64,000 bases of DNA from Parvibaculum sp040390855 (GTDB lineage Bacteria; Pseudomonadota; Alphaproteobacteria; Parvibaculales; Parvibaculaceae), in NCBI GenBank assembly GCA_040390855.1, contig JAZJXO010000013.1, positions 18,531 to 82,530 of the forward strand, read 5' to 3'. The position numbers and the translations under genes are program-made. Below the pieces are notes generated by a model. The model saw only the letters and a program-made list of their open reading frames with translations. It searched no databases and was not told the origin of the DNA. Below, piece by piece: positions 7,712-17,091 of the stretch (position 1 is its first letter; each line of letters opens with the position of its first letter).

Positions 7712-8461
7712 ATGGCCGGCCATTCACAATTCAAAAACATCATGTACCGCAAGGGCGCTCAGGATAAGAAGCGCTCGAAGCTCTTTTCCAAGCTCGCCAA
7801 GGAAATCACGGTCGCGGCCAAAATGGGCCTGCCGGACATGGCCTTCAACCCGCGTTTGCGCTCGGCTGTGCTTGCCGCACGCGCCGAAAACATGCCGCGC
7901 GACAATATCGAACGCGCCATCAAGAAGTCGGCCGATCAGGGCGGCGAGAATTACGAAGAGGTGCGCTACGAGGGCTTCGGTCCGGGCGGCGTCGGCGTCA
8001 TCGTCGAATCGCTGACCGACAACCGCAACCGCACGGCAAGCGTGGTGCGTTCGCTGTTTACGAAGAACGGTGGGAATCTGGGTGAAACGGGCTCGGTCTC
8101 CTTCATGTTCTCGCGTCTGGGGCAGATCGACTTCGGCGCTGATGTGGCTGATGCCGATACGATGCTAGAAGCTGCTATCGAGGCCGGTGCCGAGGATTGC
8201 CAGTCGGGCGAGGAAGGTCACGAGCTGTTCTGTGCGCCGGACCTGCTACATGAAGTGGCGAAGGCGCTTGAGGCCAAATTCGGCGAGCCGAAATCGGTCA
8301 AGATCGTCTGGAAGCCGCAAAACGCCATCGAGGTTGACGACGAGAAGGCCGAGAGCCTTGTCAAATTGCTCGAAGCGCTGGACGACGACGATGATGTGCA
8401 GCAAGTTTATTCAAACTTCGAGCTGTCCGATTCGATGATGGAGAAAATGTCCGCGTCCTAA
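7712..8461 (+). CDS. yebC: YebC/PmpR family DNA-binding regulator
   Basis: A 249-residue protein, the standard YebC length, beginning MAGHSQFKNI with the basic MYRKGAQDKKR segment. It also contains the conserved NMPRDNIERAIKK and GPGGVGVIVE motifs. The family has been linked to transcriptional control and, more recently, to easing ribosome stalling. I chose the ATG at 7712 because family homology begins exactly there, although the frame is open upstream to 7586. It precedes ruvCAB, a widely conserved arrangement. A CtrA box lies at 7540. Confidence 0.95.
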   Translation: MAGHSQFKNIMYRKGAQDKKRSKLFSKLAKEITVAAKMGLPDMAFNPRLRSAVLAARAENMPRDNIERAIKKSADQGGENYEEVRYEGFGPGGVGVIVESLTDNRNRTASVVRSLFTKNGGNLGETGSVSFMFSRLGQIDFGADVADADTMLEAAIEAGAEDCQSGEEGHELFCAPDLLHEVAKALEAKFGEPKSVKIVWKPQNAIEVDDEKAESLVKLLEALDDDDDVQQVYSNFELSDSMMEKMSAS

Positions 8462-8512
8462 ACGCGTGATGCTTTCCTGAAGGCGAGCGGACCGGAACCA
8501 ACAGGCTCCCCC

Positions 8513-9055
8513 ATGCCGTCCACTCTCCGTTATCTCGGCATTGATCCGGGCCTTCGCGCTACCGGATGGGGCATTATTGATGTCACGGGCGCGCGGCTTT
8601 CCCATGTCGCCAACGGCACGATCACGTCCAATGACCGGTTGAGCCTCGGCGAGCGTCTTGTCGAGATCGAGACGGGGCTTATCGCCATCATTGAATCCTA
8701 TGCGCCGGATGCGGCGGCAATCGAGCAGGTCTTTGTCGCGCGCGATCCCGTGGCGGCGCTGAAGCTCGGGCAGGCGCGCGGTGTGGCTCTTCTTGTGCCG
8801 GCGCGCGTCGGCATTGTCGTTGCCGAATATGCGGCGAACCACATCAAGAAATCCGTGGTGGGCGCCGGGCACGCGGGCAAGGGCCAGATCCGCATGATGG
8901 TCGAGATGCTCTTGCCGGGGTCGGCGGCGGCCAGCGAGCACGCGGCTGACGCGCTGGCCATCGCCATTTGCCACGCCCATGCGGGCGGCGCGAATGACCG
9001 GATTGCGGCGGCGCTGTTGCGGGACGCCTCCGCGCAGAAGGCCAGACGCGCATGA
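8513..9055 (+). CDS. ruvC: Holliday junction endonuclease RuvC
   Basis: A 180-residue RNase H-fold nuclease that cuts Holliday junctions in recombination repair. The first catalytic aspartate is in YLGIDPGLRATGWG near residue 10, a catalytic Glu in AAIEQVF near residue 67, and the last acidic cluster in SEHAADALAIAICH near residue 145. It lies 51 bases after yebC and overlaps ruvA by four bases (ATGA), indicating translational coupling. No GAAC-N7-GAAC LexA site was found upstream. Confidence 0.96.
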   Translation: MPSTLRYLGIDPGLRATGWGIIDVTGARLSHVANGTITSNDRLSLGERLVEIETGLIAIIESYAPDAAAIEQVFVARDPVAALKLGQARGVALLVPARVGIVVAEYAANHIKKSVVGAGHAGKGQIRMMVEMLLPGSAAASEHAADALAIAICHAHAGGANDRIAAALLRDASAQKARRA

Positions 9056-9666
9056 TCGGTCGTCTCAAAGGTCTGGTCGATGAAGTGGGCGCCGACTGGG
9101 CGATCATCGACGTCAACGGTGTCGGCTATCACGTCACCTGTTCGCGCCGCACGTTGTTGTCGTTACCTGCTGTCGGCGGGGCGGCGGTTTTGTCGATTGA
9201 AACCAAGGTGAGCGACGACGCGATCCGTCTGATCGGGTTCACATCCGACATCGAACGGGACTGGTTCCGTTTGCTTCTGTCGGTGCAGGGCGTCGGTACG
9301 CGCGTCGCCCTCGGTGTGCTCGGGACGCTGACGCCTGCGGATCTGTCGCGGGCCATTGCGCTGGATGACAAGAAAGCTGTGTCAGCCGCACCCGGTGTGG
9401 GCCCGAAAGTGGCGGCGCGTATTGTGGCCGAATTGAAAGACAAGGCACCGCAAGGTGCGACGCTTGCGGAAACTCTGGAAGCGAGCGGTCTGCCTGTGCC
9501 GCCCGGATCGTCCGGCGCAATGCGCGATGCGGTGTCGGCGCTGACGAATCTGGGCTATCCGCAGGCGCAGGCATCAGGCGCGATTGCGGCGGCGCTGAAA
9601 CGCATGGACGGCGAGGCGAGCGCTGAACAGCTGATCCGTCAGGGCTTGAAGGAACTGGCGCGATGA
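9052..9666 (+). CDS. ruvA: Holliday junction branch-migration subunit RuvA
   Basis: A 204-residue DNA-binding subunit that tetramerises on the Holliday junction and loads RuvB. Visible are the N-terminal OB-fold start MIGRLKG, the helix-hairpin-helix motifs LSVQGVGTRVALGVL and AAPGVGPKVAARIV, and the C-terminal three-helix RuvB-contact domain ending LIRQGLKELAR. It overlaps both ruvC and ruvB by ATGA, the usual coupled operon. Confidence 0.96.
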   Translation: MIGRLKGLVDEVGADWAIIDVNGVGYHVTCSRRTLLSLPAVGGAAVLSIETKVSDDAIRLIGFTSDIERDWFRLLLSVQGVGTRVALGVLGTLTPADLSRAIALDDKKAVSAAPGVGPKVAARIVAELKDKAPQGATLAETLEASGLPVPPGSSGAMRDAVSALTNLGYPQAQASGAIAAALKRMDGEASAEQLIRQGLKELAR

Positions 9667-10715
9667 CCGAGCGCATCATCACATCGGTCAAACGCGAAGA
9701 GGACGAGGCCGAGCGATCGCTTCGGCCACAGGTGCTGGCTGATTTTGTGGGTCAGGCGCGGGCGCGGGAGAATCTGGCCGTGTTTATCGAGGCGGCCCGC
9801 CAGCGCAACGAGGCGCTCGATCATGTGCTCTTTGCCGGACCGCCCGGACTTGGCAAAACCACGCTGGCGCAGATCGTGGCGCGCGAGCTGGGGGTGAACT
9901 TCCGCGCGACCTCCGGTCCGGTCATTTCAAAGGCGGGTGATCTGGCGGCCTTGCTCACCAATCTTGAGCCGCGTGATGTTTTGTTCATTGACGAGATCCA
10001 TCGTCTCTCGCCGGCGGTCGAAGAGGTGCTCTATCCGGCGATGGAAGATTTTCAGCTTGATCTCATTATCGGCGAAGGGCCGGGCGCGCGGTCGGTGAAG
10101 ATTGATCTTGCGCCGTTTACGCTGGTCGGTGCGACGACACGCACGGGGCTTCTTACCACGCCGTTGCGGGATCGTTTCGGAATCCCTGTGCGGCTGAACT
10201 TCTATGAAGTTTCCGAACTGGAACTGATCGTGCGGCGCGGGGCGGGGCTTTTCGGCATCGAGATGACGCCGGACGGGGCGCATGAAATCGCGCGGCGTGC
10301 ACGCGGTACACCGCGCGTGGCGGGACGGCTTTTGCGCCGCGTCCGTGATTTTGCTTCTGTCGACGGCGTAACACGCATTGATGCCAAGGCGGCGGACAAG
10401 GCGTTGCGGCGTCTGGAAGTCGATGAACTGGGTCTCGATGCGCTGGATCATCGCTATCTCAGGGCGATTGCGGTCAGCTTTGCGGGCGGGCCTGTCGGTG
10501 TCGAGACGGTCGCGGCGTCACTCTCCGAGCCGCGTGACGCGATCGAGGAGATCATCGAGCCTTATCTCATCCAGCAGGGGCTGGTGAACCGCACACCGCG
10601 CGGGCGCATTCTCACCGCTGCCGCTTTCGCGCATCTGGGATTGCCGCTGCCCAAGGGCGGGATCGCGGGCTCGGGTGGGGATCAGCCTGCATTGTTTGAC
10701 GAGGGCGACGAATGA
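9663..10715 (+). CDS. ruvB: Holliday junction branch-migration ATPase RuvB
   Basis: A 350-residue AAA+ motor. Walker A GPPGLGKTTLA lies near residue 60, Walker B LFIDEIHR near 110, sensor 1 in LVGATTRTG near 158, and the arginine finger region is followed by a winged helix ending in NRTPRGR. RuvB rings pump DNA through RuvA. It overlaps ruvA and the following thioesterase gene by four bases each, so ruvC-ruvA-ruvB-ybgC is one coupled unit. Confidence 0.97.
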   Translation: MTERIITSVKREEDEAERSLRPQVLADFVGQARARENLAVFIEAARQRNEALDHVLFAGPPGLGKTTLAQIVARELGVNFRATSGPVISKAGDLAALLTNLEPRDVLFIDEIHRLSPAVEEVLYPAMEDFQLDLIIGEGPGARSVKIDLAPFTLVGATTRTGLLTTPLRDRFGIPVRLNFYEVSELELIVRRGAGLFGIEMTPDGAHEIARRARGTPRVAGRLLRRVRDFASVDGVTRIDAKAADKALRRLEVDELGLDALDHRYLRAIAVSFAGGPVGVETVAASLSEPRDAIEEIIEPYLIQQGLVNRTPRGRILTAAAFAHLGLPLPKGGIAGSGGDQPALFDEGDE

Positions 10716-11191
10716 CGGTGCGCTCCGACTGGCCCGATCTTGCGGGCCGCATCATCGAGAAAACCCATGTTTTGCCCGTGCGCGTCTATTACGAGGACAC
10801 GGATTTTTCCGGGATCGTCTATCACGCCAATTATCTGCGCTTTGCCGAGCGGGGGCGGTCCGATTTCCTGCGTCTCACAGGCGTCAGCCATACGGACCTC
10901 CTTGACGGGCCGGAGCCGCTGGCTTTTGCCATTCACCGGATGGAGATCGACTTCATCCGACCGGCCCGCATTGACGACCGGCTTGAAGTGCGGACCCGTT
11001 ATGTGAAAGCGTCGGGGGCGCGGCTGGAGGCGGAGCAATCCATCCGGCTGCTGCCGGATCAGGGCGAGCCCATGGAAATATGGCGGGCCAGAGTGATGGC
11101 GGCCTGTATCGACGGACAGGGCCGCCCGCGCCGTTTACCGGCTTCCACCCGTGCAGCACTCGCGCCTTATGTGGCGGAAGTGACAATATGA
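10712..11191 (+). CDS. ybgC: Tol-Pal-associated acyl-CoA thioesterase YbgC
   Basis: A 159-residue hot-dog fold thioesterase of the 4-hydroxybenzoyl-CoA family. The YbgC catalytic signature VYYEDTDFSGIVYHANYLRFAERGR contains the active Asp and is followed by a typical FIRPARIDDRLEV strand. It hydrolyses short acyl-CoA or acyl-ACP thioesters and conventionally precedes tolQ. Here it is translationally coupled to ruvB, while tolQ follows after 293 bases. Confidence 0.93.
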   Translation: MTVRSDWPDLAGRIIEKTHVLPVRVYYEDTDFSGIVYHANYLRFAERGRSDFLRLTGVSHTDLLDGPEPLAFAIHRMEIDFIRPARIDDRLEVRTRYVKASGARLEAEQSIRLLPDQGEPMEIWRARVMAACIDGQGRPRRLPASTRAALAPYVAEVTI

Positions 11192-11430
11192 TGCGGGGCG
11201 TACTGAATTTACTCCAAGACGATGTTGTCCCATTGCAACAACATCTCGCTAACCTATTGATGTTCGTGGTAAACCCGCGCTGCGCCACGGTTTCGACATA
11301 TTTGGCGGCGTAACTTCAACTTAATTTTGGGGGTATATGGCCTATCGGGCGGTATGAGTTTGCGGCAGGAATCTGTCTTGCGCTTGCTCAGAATCTTGGC
11401 CTATGTGCCGCTTGACCTGTCTTCTTGCGC

Positions 11431-11460
11431 TGACATGGGGCTTTTGTCCTGACATGGGGC
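11431..11460. repeat. Direct repeat upstream of tolQ
   Basis: TGACATGGGGC occurs at 11431-11441 and 11450-11460, 19 bases apart, just 24 bases before the tolQ start. The rest of the 293-base ybgC-tolQ interval (11192-11484) shows no gene or convincing terminator and should contain the tol promoter. The repeat could be an operator or a small duplication. Confidence 0.5.
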
Positions 11461-11484
11461 CATGCTTTCGGAAATGGATCTTAA

Positions 11485-12234
11485 ATGAACCCGACGACTC
11501 AAACGATTGAAACCGGCGTCAACATGGCGCAGGTCATTGCCAATCAGACGGTGAATGCCGCACCCATTGATTTCTCGATCATGGGGCTTTTCATGCACGC
11601 CGATACGATCGTCAAGATCGTCATGCTCGGTCTGCTCTTTGCCTCGGTCTGGTCATGGGCCATCATTTTTGACAAGTGGTGGCGCTTCAATCGCGTCGAG
11701 GCCCGCGCCGACCAGTTCGAACGTACCTTCTGGTCGGGCCGCTCGCTGGAAGACCTCTATCAGGAAGTGGGCTCGCGCCCGACGCATCCGCTGTCCGCGC
11801 TCTTCATCGCCGCGATGCGCGAATGGCGCCGCTCGCAGGAAATTGCGACGGACAGCTTTCTGGGGCTTAAAGAACGCGTCGACAAAGTGATGCAGGTCAC
11901 GATCAGCCGCGAAATGCTCGCTCTTGAAGCCCGTCTCCTGTTTCTCGCTACGGTCGGCTCGGTTGCGCCTTTCGTCGGTCTGTTCGGTACGGTCTGGGGC
12001 ATTATGAATTCGTTTCAGGCGATTGCGGTCAGCCGCGACACCAACCTCGCCGTTGTGGCGCCGGGCATTGCCGAAGCTCTCTTTGCCACCGCGCTCGGCC
12101 TTGTCGCCGCTATTCCGGCAGTTGTGGCCTATAACCGTTTCAACAATCAGGTCGGCCGCTTCGGCTCGCGCATGGAAAGTTTCGCGGACGAGTTCTCCGC
12201 CATTCTGTCGCGCCAACTCGACGAACGGAGCTGA
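11485..12234 (+). CDS. tolQ: Tol-Pal proton channel subunit TolQ
   Basis: A 249-residue inner-membrane protein of the MotA/TolQ/ExbB family. There is one transmembrane segment near residues 45-65 (IVKIVMLGLLFASVWSWAIIF), a cytoplasmic loop, and two further segments around LFLATVGSVAPFVGLFGTVWG and ALGLVAAIPAVVAYN. With TolR it forms the proton-driven motor that energises TolA for outer-membrane constriction. The start at 11485 has a poor ribosome site; the ATG at residue 14 is possible. tolR begins four bases after the stop. Confidence 0.96.
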   Translation: MNPTTQTIETGVNMAQVIANQTVNAAPIDFSIMGLFMHADTIVKIVMLGLLFASVWSWAIIFDKWWRFNRVEARADQFERTFWSGRSLEDLYQEVGSRPTHPLSALFIAAMREWRRSQEIATDSFLGLKERVDKVMQVTISREMLALEARLLFLATVGSVAPFVGLFGTVWGIMNSFQAIAVSRDTNLAVVAPGIAEALFATALGLVAAIPAVVAYNRFNNQVGRFGSRMESFADEFSAILSRQLDERS

Positions 12235-12237
12235 CCC

Positions 12238-12687
12238 ATGGCTTTCTCCTCAGGGGGATCAGGTCGCAAGCGTGGCAAATTCGGCCGCGCCCCGATGGCC
12301 GAAATCAACGTGACACCGATGGTGGACGTGATGCTTGTGCTGCTCATCGTTTTCATGGTGGCGGCTCCCTTGCTCACGGTCGGTGTACCGGTTGACCTAC
12401 CCAAGACGCAGGCCGCCGCTCTTTCAGGCGACAATGAACCTTTGACGATTTCGGTCGACGCGAAGGGGCAGATTTTTCTACAGGAAACAGTTGTGACGGC
12501 CGACGAGCTTGTGCCGCGCCTTACCGCCATTTCCAAGAACGGCTATGAGCAGCGCATCTTTGTTCGCGCTGACAGCCAGATTGATTACGGCACTGTCATG
12601 GACGTGATGGGCCGCATCAGCTCCGCCGGTTTTGCCAAAGTCGGTCTCGTGACCGAAACGCAGACCGACGCTCCCGCCAAGAAGTAA
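12238..12687 (+). CDS. tolR: Tol-Pal proton channel subunit TolR
   Basis: A 149-residue ExbD/TolR protein with one transmembrane helix (about residues 28-47). The proton-carrying aspartate is D30 in NVTPMVDVMLVLLIVFM. The periplasmic part ends in a compact domain of the family type. It is three bases downstream of tolQ and 20 before tolA, clearly one operon. Confidence 0.96.
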   Translation: MAFSSGGSGRKRGKFGRAPMAEINVTPMVDVMLVLLIVFMVAAPLLTVGVPVDLPKTQAAALSGDNEPLTISVDAKGQIFLQETVVTADELVPRLTAISKNGYEQRIFVRADSQIDYGTVMDVMGRISSAGFAKVGLVTETQTDAPAKK

Positions 12688-12707
12688 GGTTCTAGATCAC
12701 TTTGAGT

Positions 12708-13547
12708 ATGCGCAAGCCGCTAATTTATTCTGGTGCCATTCACGTTGCGCTGATCATTGTGACGATATTTGGTTTGCCCGCCCGCAAGCTCGAACCGGTG
12801 GATTTAAAAGTTCTGCCGGTCGAGTTGCTGACGGTGGCCGACGTGACGAACCTGAAACGTCTGGCGAAGAAGCAGCCCAAAGCGCCGAAGCCGGTCGAGC
12901 AGCCGACGCCGCCCAAGCCCGAGCCGACGCCGGAAAAGCCCAAAGTTGCGAACGCGCCGGAACCCAAGCCAGAGCCTGCGCCGGAGCCTGAGGAAAAGGC
13001 CGAGCCCATTCCGGACAAAACAGCAGAAGCACCGAAGCCGGAAGAGAAGAAGCCCGAGCCGCCGAAGCCGGAAAACAAAAAACCGACGCCGGTTAAAGAG
13101 AAGCCGAAGAAAAAGAAGACGTTCGATCCGAATAATATCGCTGCGCTGCTGAACAAGATGCCGGATGCGAAGTCTGAAGAGGCGGAAGCGGAAGTCGCCG
13201 ACAAGGACATCAATGTCGAAGATCAGGATGATCCGACGCAGCCTATGACGGTCAGCCAGATCGACGCGCTGCGCCAGAAGATCAACCAGTGTTTTGACGC
13301 GGGCTTCCTTGCCGGTTCGCAGGACGCCGACAAGCTCTATGCGGTCATCAAGTTCGAGCTTGCCGAAGACGGGTCCGTTGTCGGCACGCCTTCGATTGAC
13401 GAGAAGGGTCCGGGCGCATCGGACCAGCTTGCCATTCTCGCACGTAAAGCCGTTGTGCAGTGCTCGCCCTACGACAAGCTGCCCAAAGACAATTACAATG
13501 CCTGGAAAGATGTCGAAGCGAAATTCTCAGTGGCAGGGATGCTCTGA
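12708..13547 (+). CDS. tolA: Cell envelope protein TolA
   Basis: A 279-residue inner-membrane anchored protein. A transmembrane helix at about residues 8-24 is followed by a long Lys/Pro/Glu-rich linker (roughly residues 45-135) and a globular C-terminal domain with two cysteines (QKINQCFDAGF and VVQCSPYDKLP), as in TolA domain III/TonB-like folds. TolA spans the periplasm and contacts Pal and TolB. An in-frame TTG six bases upstream is possible, but the ATG is preferred. The linker is proline-rich rather than the alanine-rich helix of enterobacterial TolA. Confidence 0.92.
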   Translation: MRKPLIYSGAIHVALIIVTIFGLPARKLEPVDLKVLPVELLTVADVTNLKRLAKKQPKAPKPVEQPTPPKPEPTPEKPKVANAPEPKPEPAPEPEEKAEPIPDKTAEAPKPEEKKPEPPKPENKKPTPVKEKPKKKKTFDPNNIAALLNKMPDAKSEEAEAEVADKDINVEDQDDPTQPMTVSQIDALRQKINQCFDAGFLAGSQDADKLYAVIKFELAEDGSVVGTPSIDEKGPGASDQLAILARKAVVQCSPYDKLPKDNYNAWKDVEAKFSVAGML

Positions 13548-13792
13548 TGACGGACCGGCGACATGGGGATGGGTCGTCAGTCAACCGTTCATGCGGCGGT
13601 ATGTTTTTCGCAGATGCGAGGCCGTTCCTGTTCATTGTGTCCTTTCACCGTGGCAGGAATGTACTAGCGCCAAGACGAAACCGCTTCGATTAGCTCCAAA
13701 TACAGAGCCAATCGTATAATTGACAAAATGTGGTCCCATCCTGCCTGTTAAGGCGAATGATGTGACAAGCCTAAATGGCAGGAGCAAAGACG

Positions 13793-15130
13793 ATGTTTCA
13801 AATGTTCGGTTCTGTGAGATCTGGCGTTTTGGGGGCGGCGACGCTTCTGGCGTTGGTCGCCGGTTTTGGTCTGCCCGCCCGGGCGGCGCTCCAGATCGAC
13901 ATCAATTCGGCCAAGACCGAACCCATGCCTATCGCCGTCACCGACTTTGTCGGCGGGGCGGGGCAGGAAGCGTCTGCCGGCATGGACATTGCGACTGTCG
14001 TTACCAATGATCTTGAGCGCTCGGGTCTTTTTGCACCGCTGTCCAAGGGCTCGTTCATCGAAAAAATCAATGACATGAATGTGCCGCCGCGTTTCGGCGA
14101 CTGGCGCATTATCAAGGCGCAATCGCTGGTGACCGGACAGACCAAGATGGAAGCCGACGGACGCCTGCGCGTCGAGTTCCGTCTCTGGGACGTTTACGGC
14201 GAGCAGCAGCTCACCGGCTTGCAGTTTTTCACCACGCCCGACAACTGGCGTCGTGTGGCCCATCTCATCTCGGATGCGATCTATGAACGTCTGACGGGTG
14301 AAAAAGGATATTTCGATACACGTATCGTCTATACGTCCGAGACGGGACCGAAAAATCTTCGTGTCAAGCGTCTGACCATCATGGATCAGGACGGCTACAA
14401 TCCGCGTATGCTGACCAACGGAGCCGAGCTTGTGCTCACGCCGCGTTTCAGTCCCAATTCGCAGGAAATTACCTATCTTTCCTATCATCGGGGTCAGCCG
14501 CGCGTGTATCTGCTCGACATCGAAACGGGCCGTCAGGAAGTCGTGGGCGAGTTTCCCGGCATGACATTCGCGCCCCGCTTCTCGCCCGATGGCCAGAAGA
14601 TCATTATGAGCCTTCAGCGCGGCGGCAATTCCAACATCTACACGATGGATTTGCGCTCACGCAAAGTGACGCGTCTCACCAACACGGCGGCGATTGATAC
14701 CGCACCGTCCTATTCACCGGACGGCACACAGATCACGTTCGAGTCCGATCGCGGCGGCTCACAGCAGATTTATGTCATGAATGCCGACGGCTCCAACCAG
14801 CACCGCATCAGCTTCGGCAATGGCCGCTACGCGACACCGGTCTGGTCGCCGCGCGGGGACTTCATCGCCTTCACCAAGATGGCTTCCGGTCAGTTCGTCA
14901 TCGGCGTGATGAAGCCGGACGGCACGGGCGACCGTGTGCTCACCGAGGGCTATCACAATGAAGGTCCGACATGGGCCCCCAATGGTCGCGTGTTGATGTT
15001 CTTCCGTGAACAGCGTGGCGCAAACGGCGGTCCGGGTCTCTGGTCGGTCGATTTGACGGGTCACAATGAGCGTCCCGTGCCGGCGCCGACATTTGCCTCC
15101 GATCCGGCTTGGTCTCCGCGTATCCAGTGA
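13793..15130 (+). CDS. tolB: Tol-Pal beta-propeller protein TolB
   Basis: A 445-residue periplasmic protein with an Ala-rich signal peptide ending near AARAALQID, an N-terminal domain, and a C-terminal six-bladed propeller of PD40-type repeats (RFSPNSQEITYLS, RFSPDGQKIIMS, SYSPDGTQITFES, VWSPRGDFIAF). It shuttles between TolA and Pal. I start at the ATG at 13793 because CAGGAG (13779-13784) sits eight bases before it; an in-frame ATG at 13775 is less likely. The 245-base gap after tolA holds no credible gene and may carry a separate promoter. Confidence 0.95.
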   Translation: MFQMFGSVRSGVLGAATLLALVAGFGLPARAALQIDINSAKTEPMPIAVTDFVGGAGQEASAGMDIATVVTNDLERSGLFAPLSKGSFIEKINDMNVPPRFGDWRIIKAQSLVTGQTKMEADGRLRVEFRLWDVYGEQQLTGLQFFTTPDNWRRVAHLISDAIYERLTGEKGYFDTRIVYTSETGPKNLRVKRLTIMDQDGYNPRMLTNGAELVLTPRFSPNSQEITYLSYHRGQPRVYLLDIETGRQEVVGEFPGMTFAPRFSPDGQKIIMSLQRGGNSNIYTMDLRSRKVTRLTNTAAIDTAPSYSPDGTQITFESDRGGSQQIYVMNADGSNQHRISFGNGRYATPVWSPRGDFIAFTKMASGQFVIGVMKPDGTGDRVLTEGYHNEGPTWAPNGRVLMFFREQRGANGGPGLWSVDLTGHNERPVPAPTFASDPAWSPRIQ

Positions 15131-15490
15131 GTCGCGTTTGGCTAACGGCGGTTCACTGTAAAAACCGGCGGTCCGGGCCGGTTCATCAATTGGGTCATTC
15201 TGCCTAGCAGACACGAATCTGTGGCAAGATGACCAATATGCGATGCATAAATGTCACTTCTGACATGCGGAAAAGTCGCAGGCTTCCTAATGGTCTTGCC
15301 AGTGTAAATGTCAATCGGTACTATTTTGTTGCGGTAAGGCAACCCAGCTCCTTCTGGCCGGCTGTGCAAAGCGATCATTTTCCAATTTGTTGGGGCTCGT
15401 CCTTCAACCGTTGGGATTGTTTGCCGCCTATACAGCAATAGGATAACTGCGCCGCCTTTGGCCGTTGAGATTAAAATGGAGAGCACCCGA
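15131..15490. other. Non-coding interval between tolB and pal
   Basis: About 360 bases without a supported gene. A short hairpin AACCGG...CCGGTT (around 15165-15184) follows tolB but lacks a T-tract. The interval is more AT-rich near its right end and should contain a pal promoter and leader. I see no recognisable RNA gene in it. Confidence 0.5.
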
Positions 15491-15982
15491 ATGAAGTCCC
15501 CGTATGCAGGCCTGCGGTTCGCCGCCGTGGCCGCTGCCTTTTTGATGATCGCTGCTTGCAGCTCTGACGACGCCGCCACTGCCGGTTCCGGCACGGGTTC
15601 GTCGATTCAGCCCGGCACACAAGCCGACCTGGTTGCCAACGTTGGTGATCGCGTGTTTTTCGACACCGATCAGTCAACGCTGAAAGACGAAGGCAAAGCC
15701 ACTCTGCAGCGTCAGGCTGCCTGGCTCGCCACGAACAAGAGCGTGACCTTCACACTCGAAGGCCATGCCGACGAACGCGGTACGCGTGAATACAACCTCG
15801 CGCTCGGTGGCCGTCGCGCCGCCGCTGCGAAGGATTTCCTCGTGAGCCTCGGCGTTGACGCCTCGCGCCTCTCCACCGTCTCGTACGGCAAAGAGCGCCC
15901 CGTCTGCCTCGAGTCGACCGAAGAATGCTGGACCCAGAACCGTCGCGCTGTGTCGGTTGTTGCCAACGGCGCTGGCAGCTAA
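15491..15982 (+). CDS. pal: Peptidoglycan-associated lipoprotein Pal
   Basis: A 163-residue outer-membrane lipoprotein. The signal peptide ends in the lipobox LMIAAC with the lipidated cysteine at residue 23. The C-terminal OmpA-like domain has the peptidoglycan-binding TFTLEGHADERGTREYNLALGGRRA motif. It binds peptidoglycan and TolB/TolA during constriction. I start at ATG 15491, preceded by GGAGAG seven bases upstream; the frame is open to a TTG at 15458. A terminator follows at 16009. Confidence 0.96.
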   Translation: MKSPYAGLRFAAVAAAFLMIAACSSDDAATAGSGTGSSIQPGTQADLVANVGDRVFFDTDQSTLKDEGKATLQRQAAWLATNKSVTFTLEGHADERGTREYNLALGGRRAAAAKDFLVSLGVDASRLSTVSYGKERPVCLESTEECWTQNRRAVSVVANGAGS

Positions 15983-16008
15983 TAGCTGCTTGCTGGTCTG
16001 ATGATCGG

Positions 16009-16045
16009 GAGCGTCCTTTCGCGCAATGCGAGAGGGCGCTCTTTT
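16009..16045 (+). terminator. Rho-independent terminator after pal
   Basis: GAGCG (16009-16013) pairs with CGCTC (16037-16041). Further pairing between TTCGC and GCGAG lies within the hairpin, and it is followed by TTTT (16042-16045). It ends the tolB-pal transcript 26 bases after the pal stop. Confidence 0.75.
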
Positions 16046-16076
16046 CGTTTCGAGTTTGATTTCGTTTCGAGTCTGG
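16043..16076. repeat. 17-bp tandem duplication
   Basis: TTTCGTTTCGAGTTTGA (16043-16059) is followed by TTTCGTTTCGAGTCTGG (16060-16076), two mismatches apart, with a partial third copy beginning at 16077. It overlaps the T-tract of the pal terminator and looks like a slippage product. Confidence 0.7.
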
Positions 16077-16248
16077 TTTCGTTAAAAGCTTTGCAACAGT
16101 GTGAGCGCCAGAACGGATACGGATGAAACGCGAAAAGGGCTGTGCCTAAATTTAGTCGCAGTTTTTGTTAGGATAAGGACGGGGGTTTGCATTCGGCGTA
16201 TCAGCCTCATGCAAACAGGGTTGGCAAAATAGTCTTGAGGCAGAAGCG

Positions 16249-17082
16249 GTGATCATTTCAAAACATTTGTGTGCGAGTGCGGCGGCTCTGGCCTTTGCCG
16301 CCTTTCTGGTTCCGTTCAGTGTCTCGGCCGACGACAGCGATCTGCGCGCCGTCAACAACCGACTCGACCGTCTTGAGCGGTCCGTCAATGACATGCGCCA
16401 GAACGGCAGCGTGTCGTCCGATGACGGGGCTCCCGCTGTGGCCATGGGCGGCGATGCCGCCGTGCGTCTCAGCCAGTTTGAAGAACAGATGCGTCTTCTC
16501 AACGGCCGCATCGAGGAACTGACCCACAAGCTCGATATGGCCAATCAGGATCTCGCGACCTACAAGGAAGCGACCGATCTGCGCTTTCAGGAGATGAGCC
16601 AGGGCGGTCCTGCTGCTGCTACCGGTGCGCCGACGGATGTGACGCCCGCTGCTGCGACAGATGCAAGCCCCGCCGCGCCCAGCGTGCAGCTTCCCGCGGG
16701 TACGCCGCAGGTCCAGTATGATTTCGGCATCGACCTTCTGAAGAAGGGCCAGTTTCCCCAAGCGCGTGACGCGTTCAAGCAGTTCCTCGTCCAGCACCCG
16801 AAAGACCCGCTGGCGGGCAATGCGCAATACTGGCTCGGAGAAACCTACTATGCCCAGTCGCAATACAAAGATGCCGCCGACAGTTTCCTCAAAGGTTACA
16901 CAACCTATTCCAAGAGCACGAAAGCGCCCGACAGCCTCCTCAAGCTCGGCATGACGCTGGTGCAGTTGAAGCAGAAAGATGCGGCCTGCGCCACATTTGG
17001 TCAGCTCAAGGAACAATTTCCCAATGCGTCTCCCGCCATTGTTGCGCGCAACAAGCAGGAACGTCAGAAGGCCGGTTGCTGA
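16249..17082 (+). CDS. cpoB: Cell division coordinator CpoB (YbgF)
   Basis: A 277-residue periplasmic protein with a signal peptide cut near VSADDS, a coiled-coil segment at about residues 30-110 (trimerising domain), an Ala/Pro/Thr linker, and C-terminal TPR repeats beginning VQYDFGIDLLKKGQFPQARDAF. CpoB couples peptidoglycan synthesis to Tol-mediated constriction and classically follows pal. The start is a GTG with GAGG eight bases upstream. tilS begins nine bases after the stop. Confidence 0.93.
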   Translation: MIISKHLCASAAALAFAAFLVPFSVSADDSDLRAVNNRLDRLERSVNDMRQNGSVSSDDGAPAVAMGGDAAVRLSQFEEQMRLLNGRIEELTHKLDMANQDLATYKEATDLRFQEMSQGGPAAATGAPTDVTPAAATDASPAAPSVQLPAGTPQVQYDFGIDLLKKGQFPQARDAFKQFLVQHPKDPLAGNAQYWLGETYYAQSQYKDAADSFLKGYTTYSKSTKAPDSLLKLGMTLVQLKQKDAACATFGQLKEQFPNASPAIVARNKQERQKAGC

Positions 17083-17091
17083 GGCTTTCTC

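Noticed and set aside
8462..8512. LexA (SOS) box before ruvC
   Set aside because: Only one GAAC word is present; the second half at the right spacing is absent.
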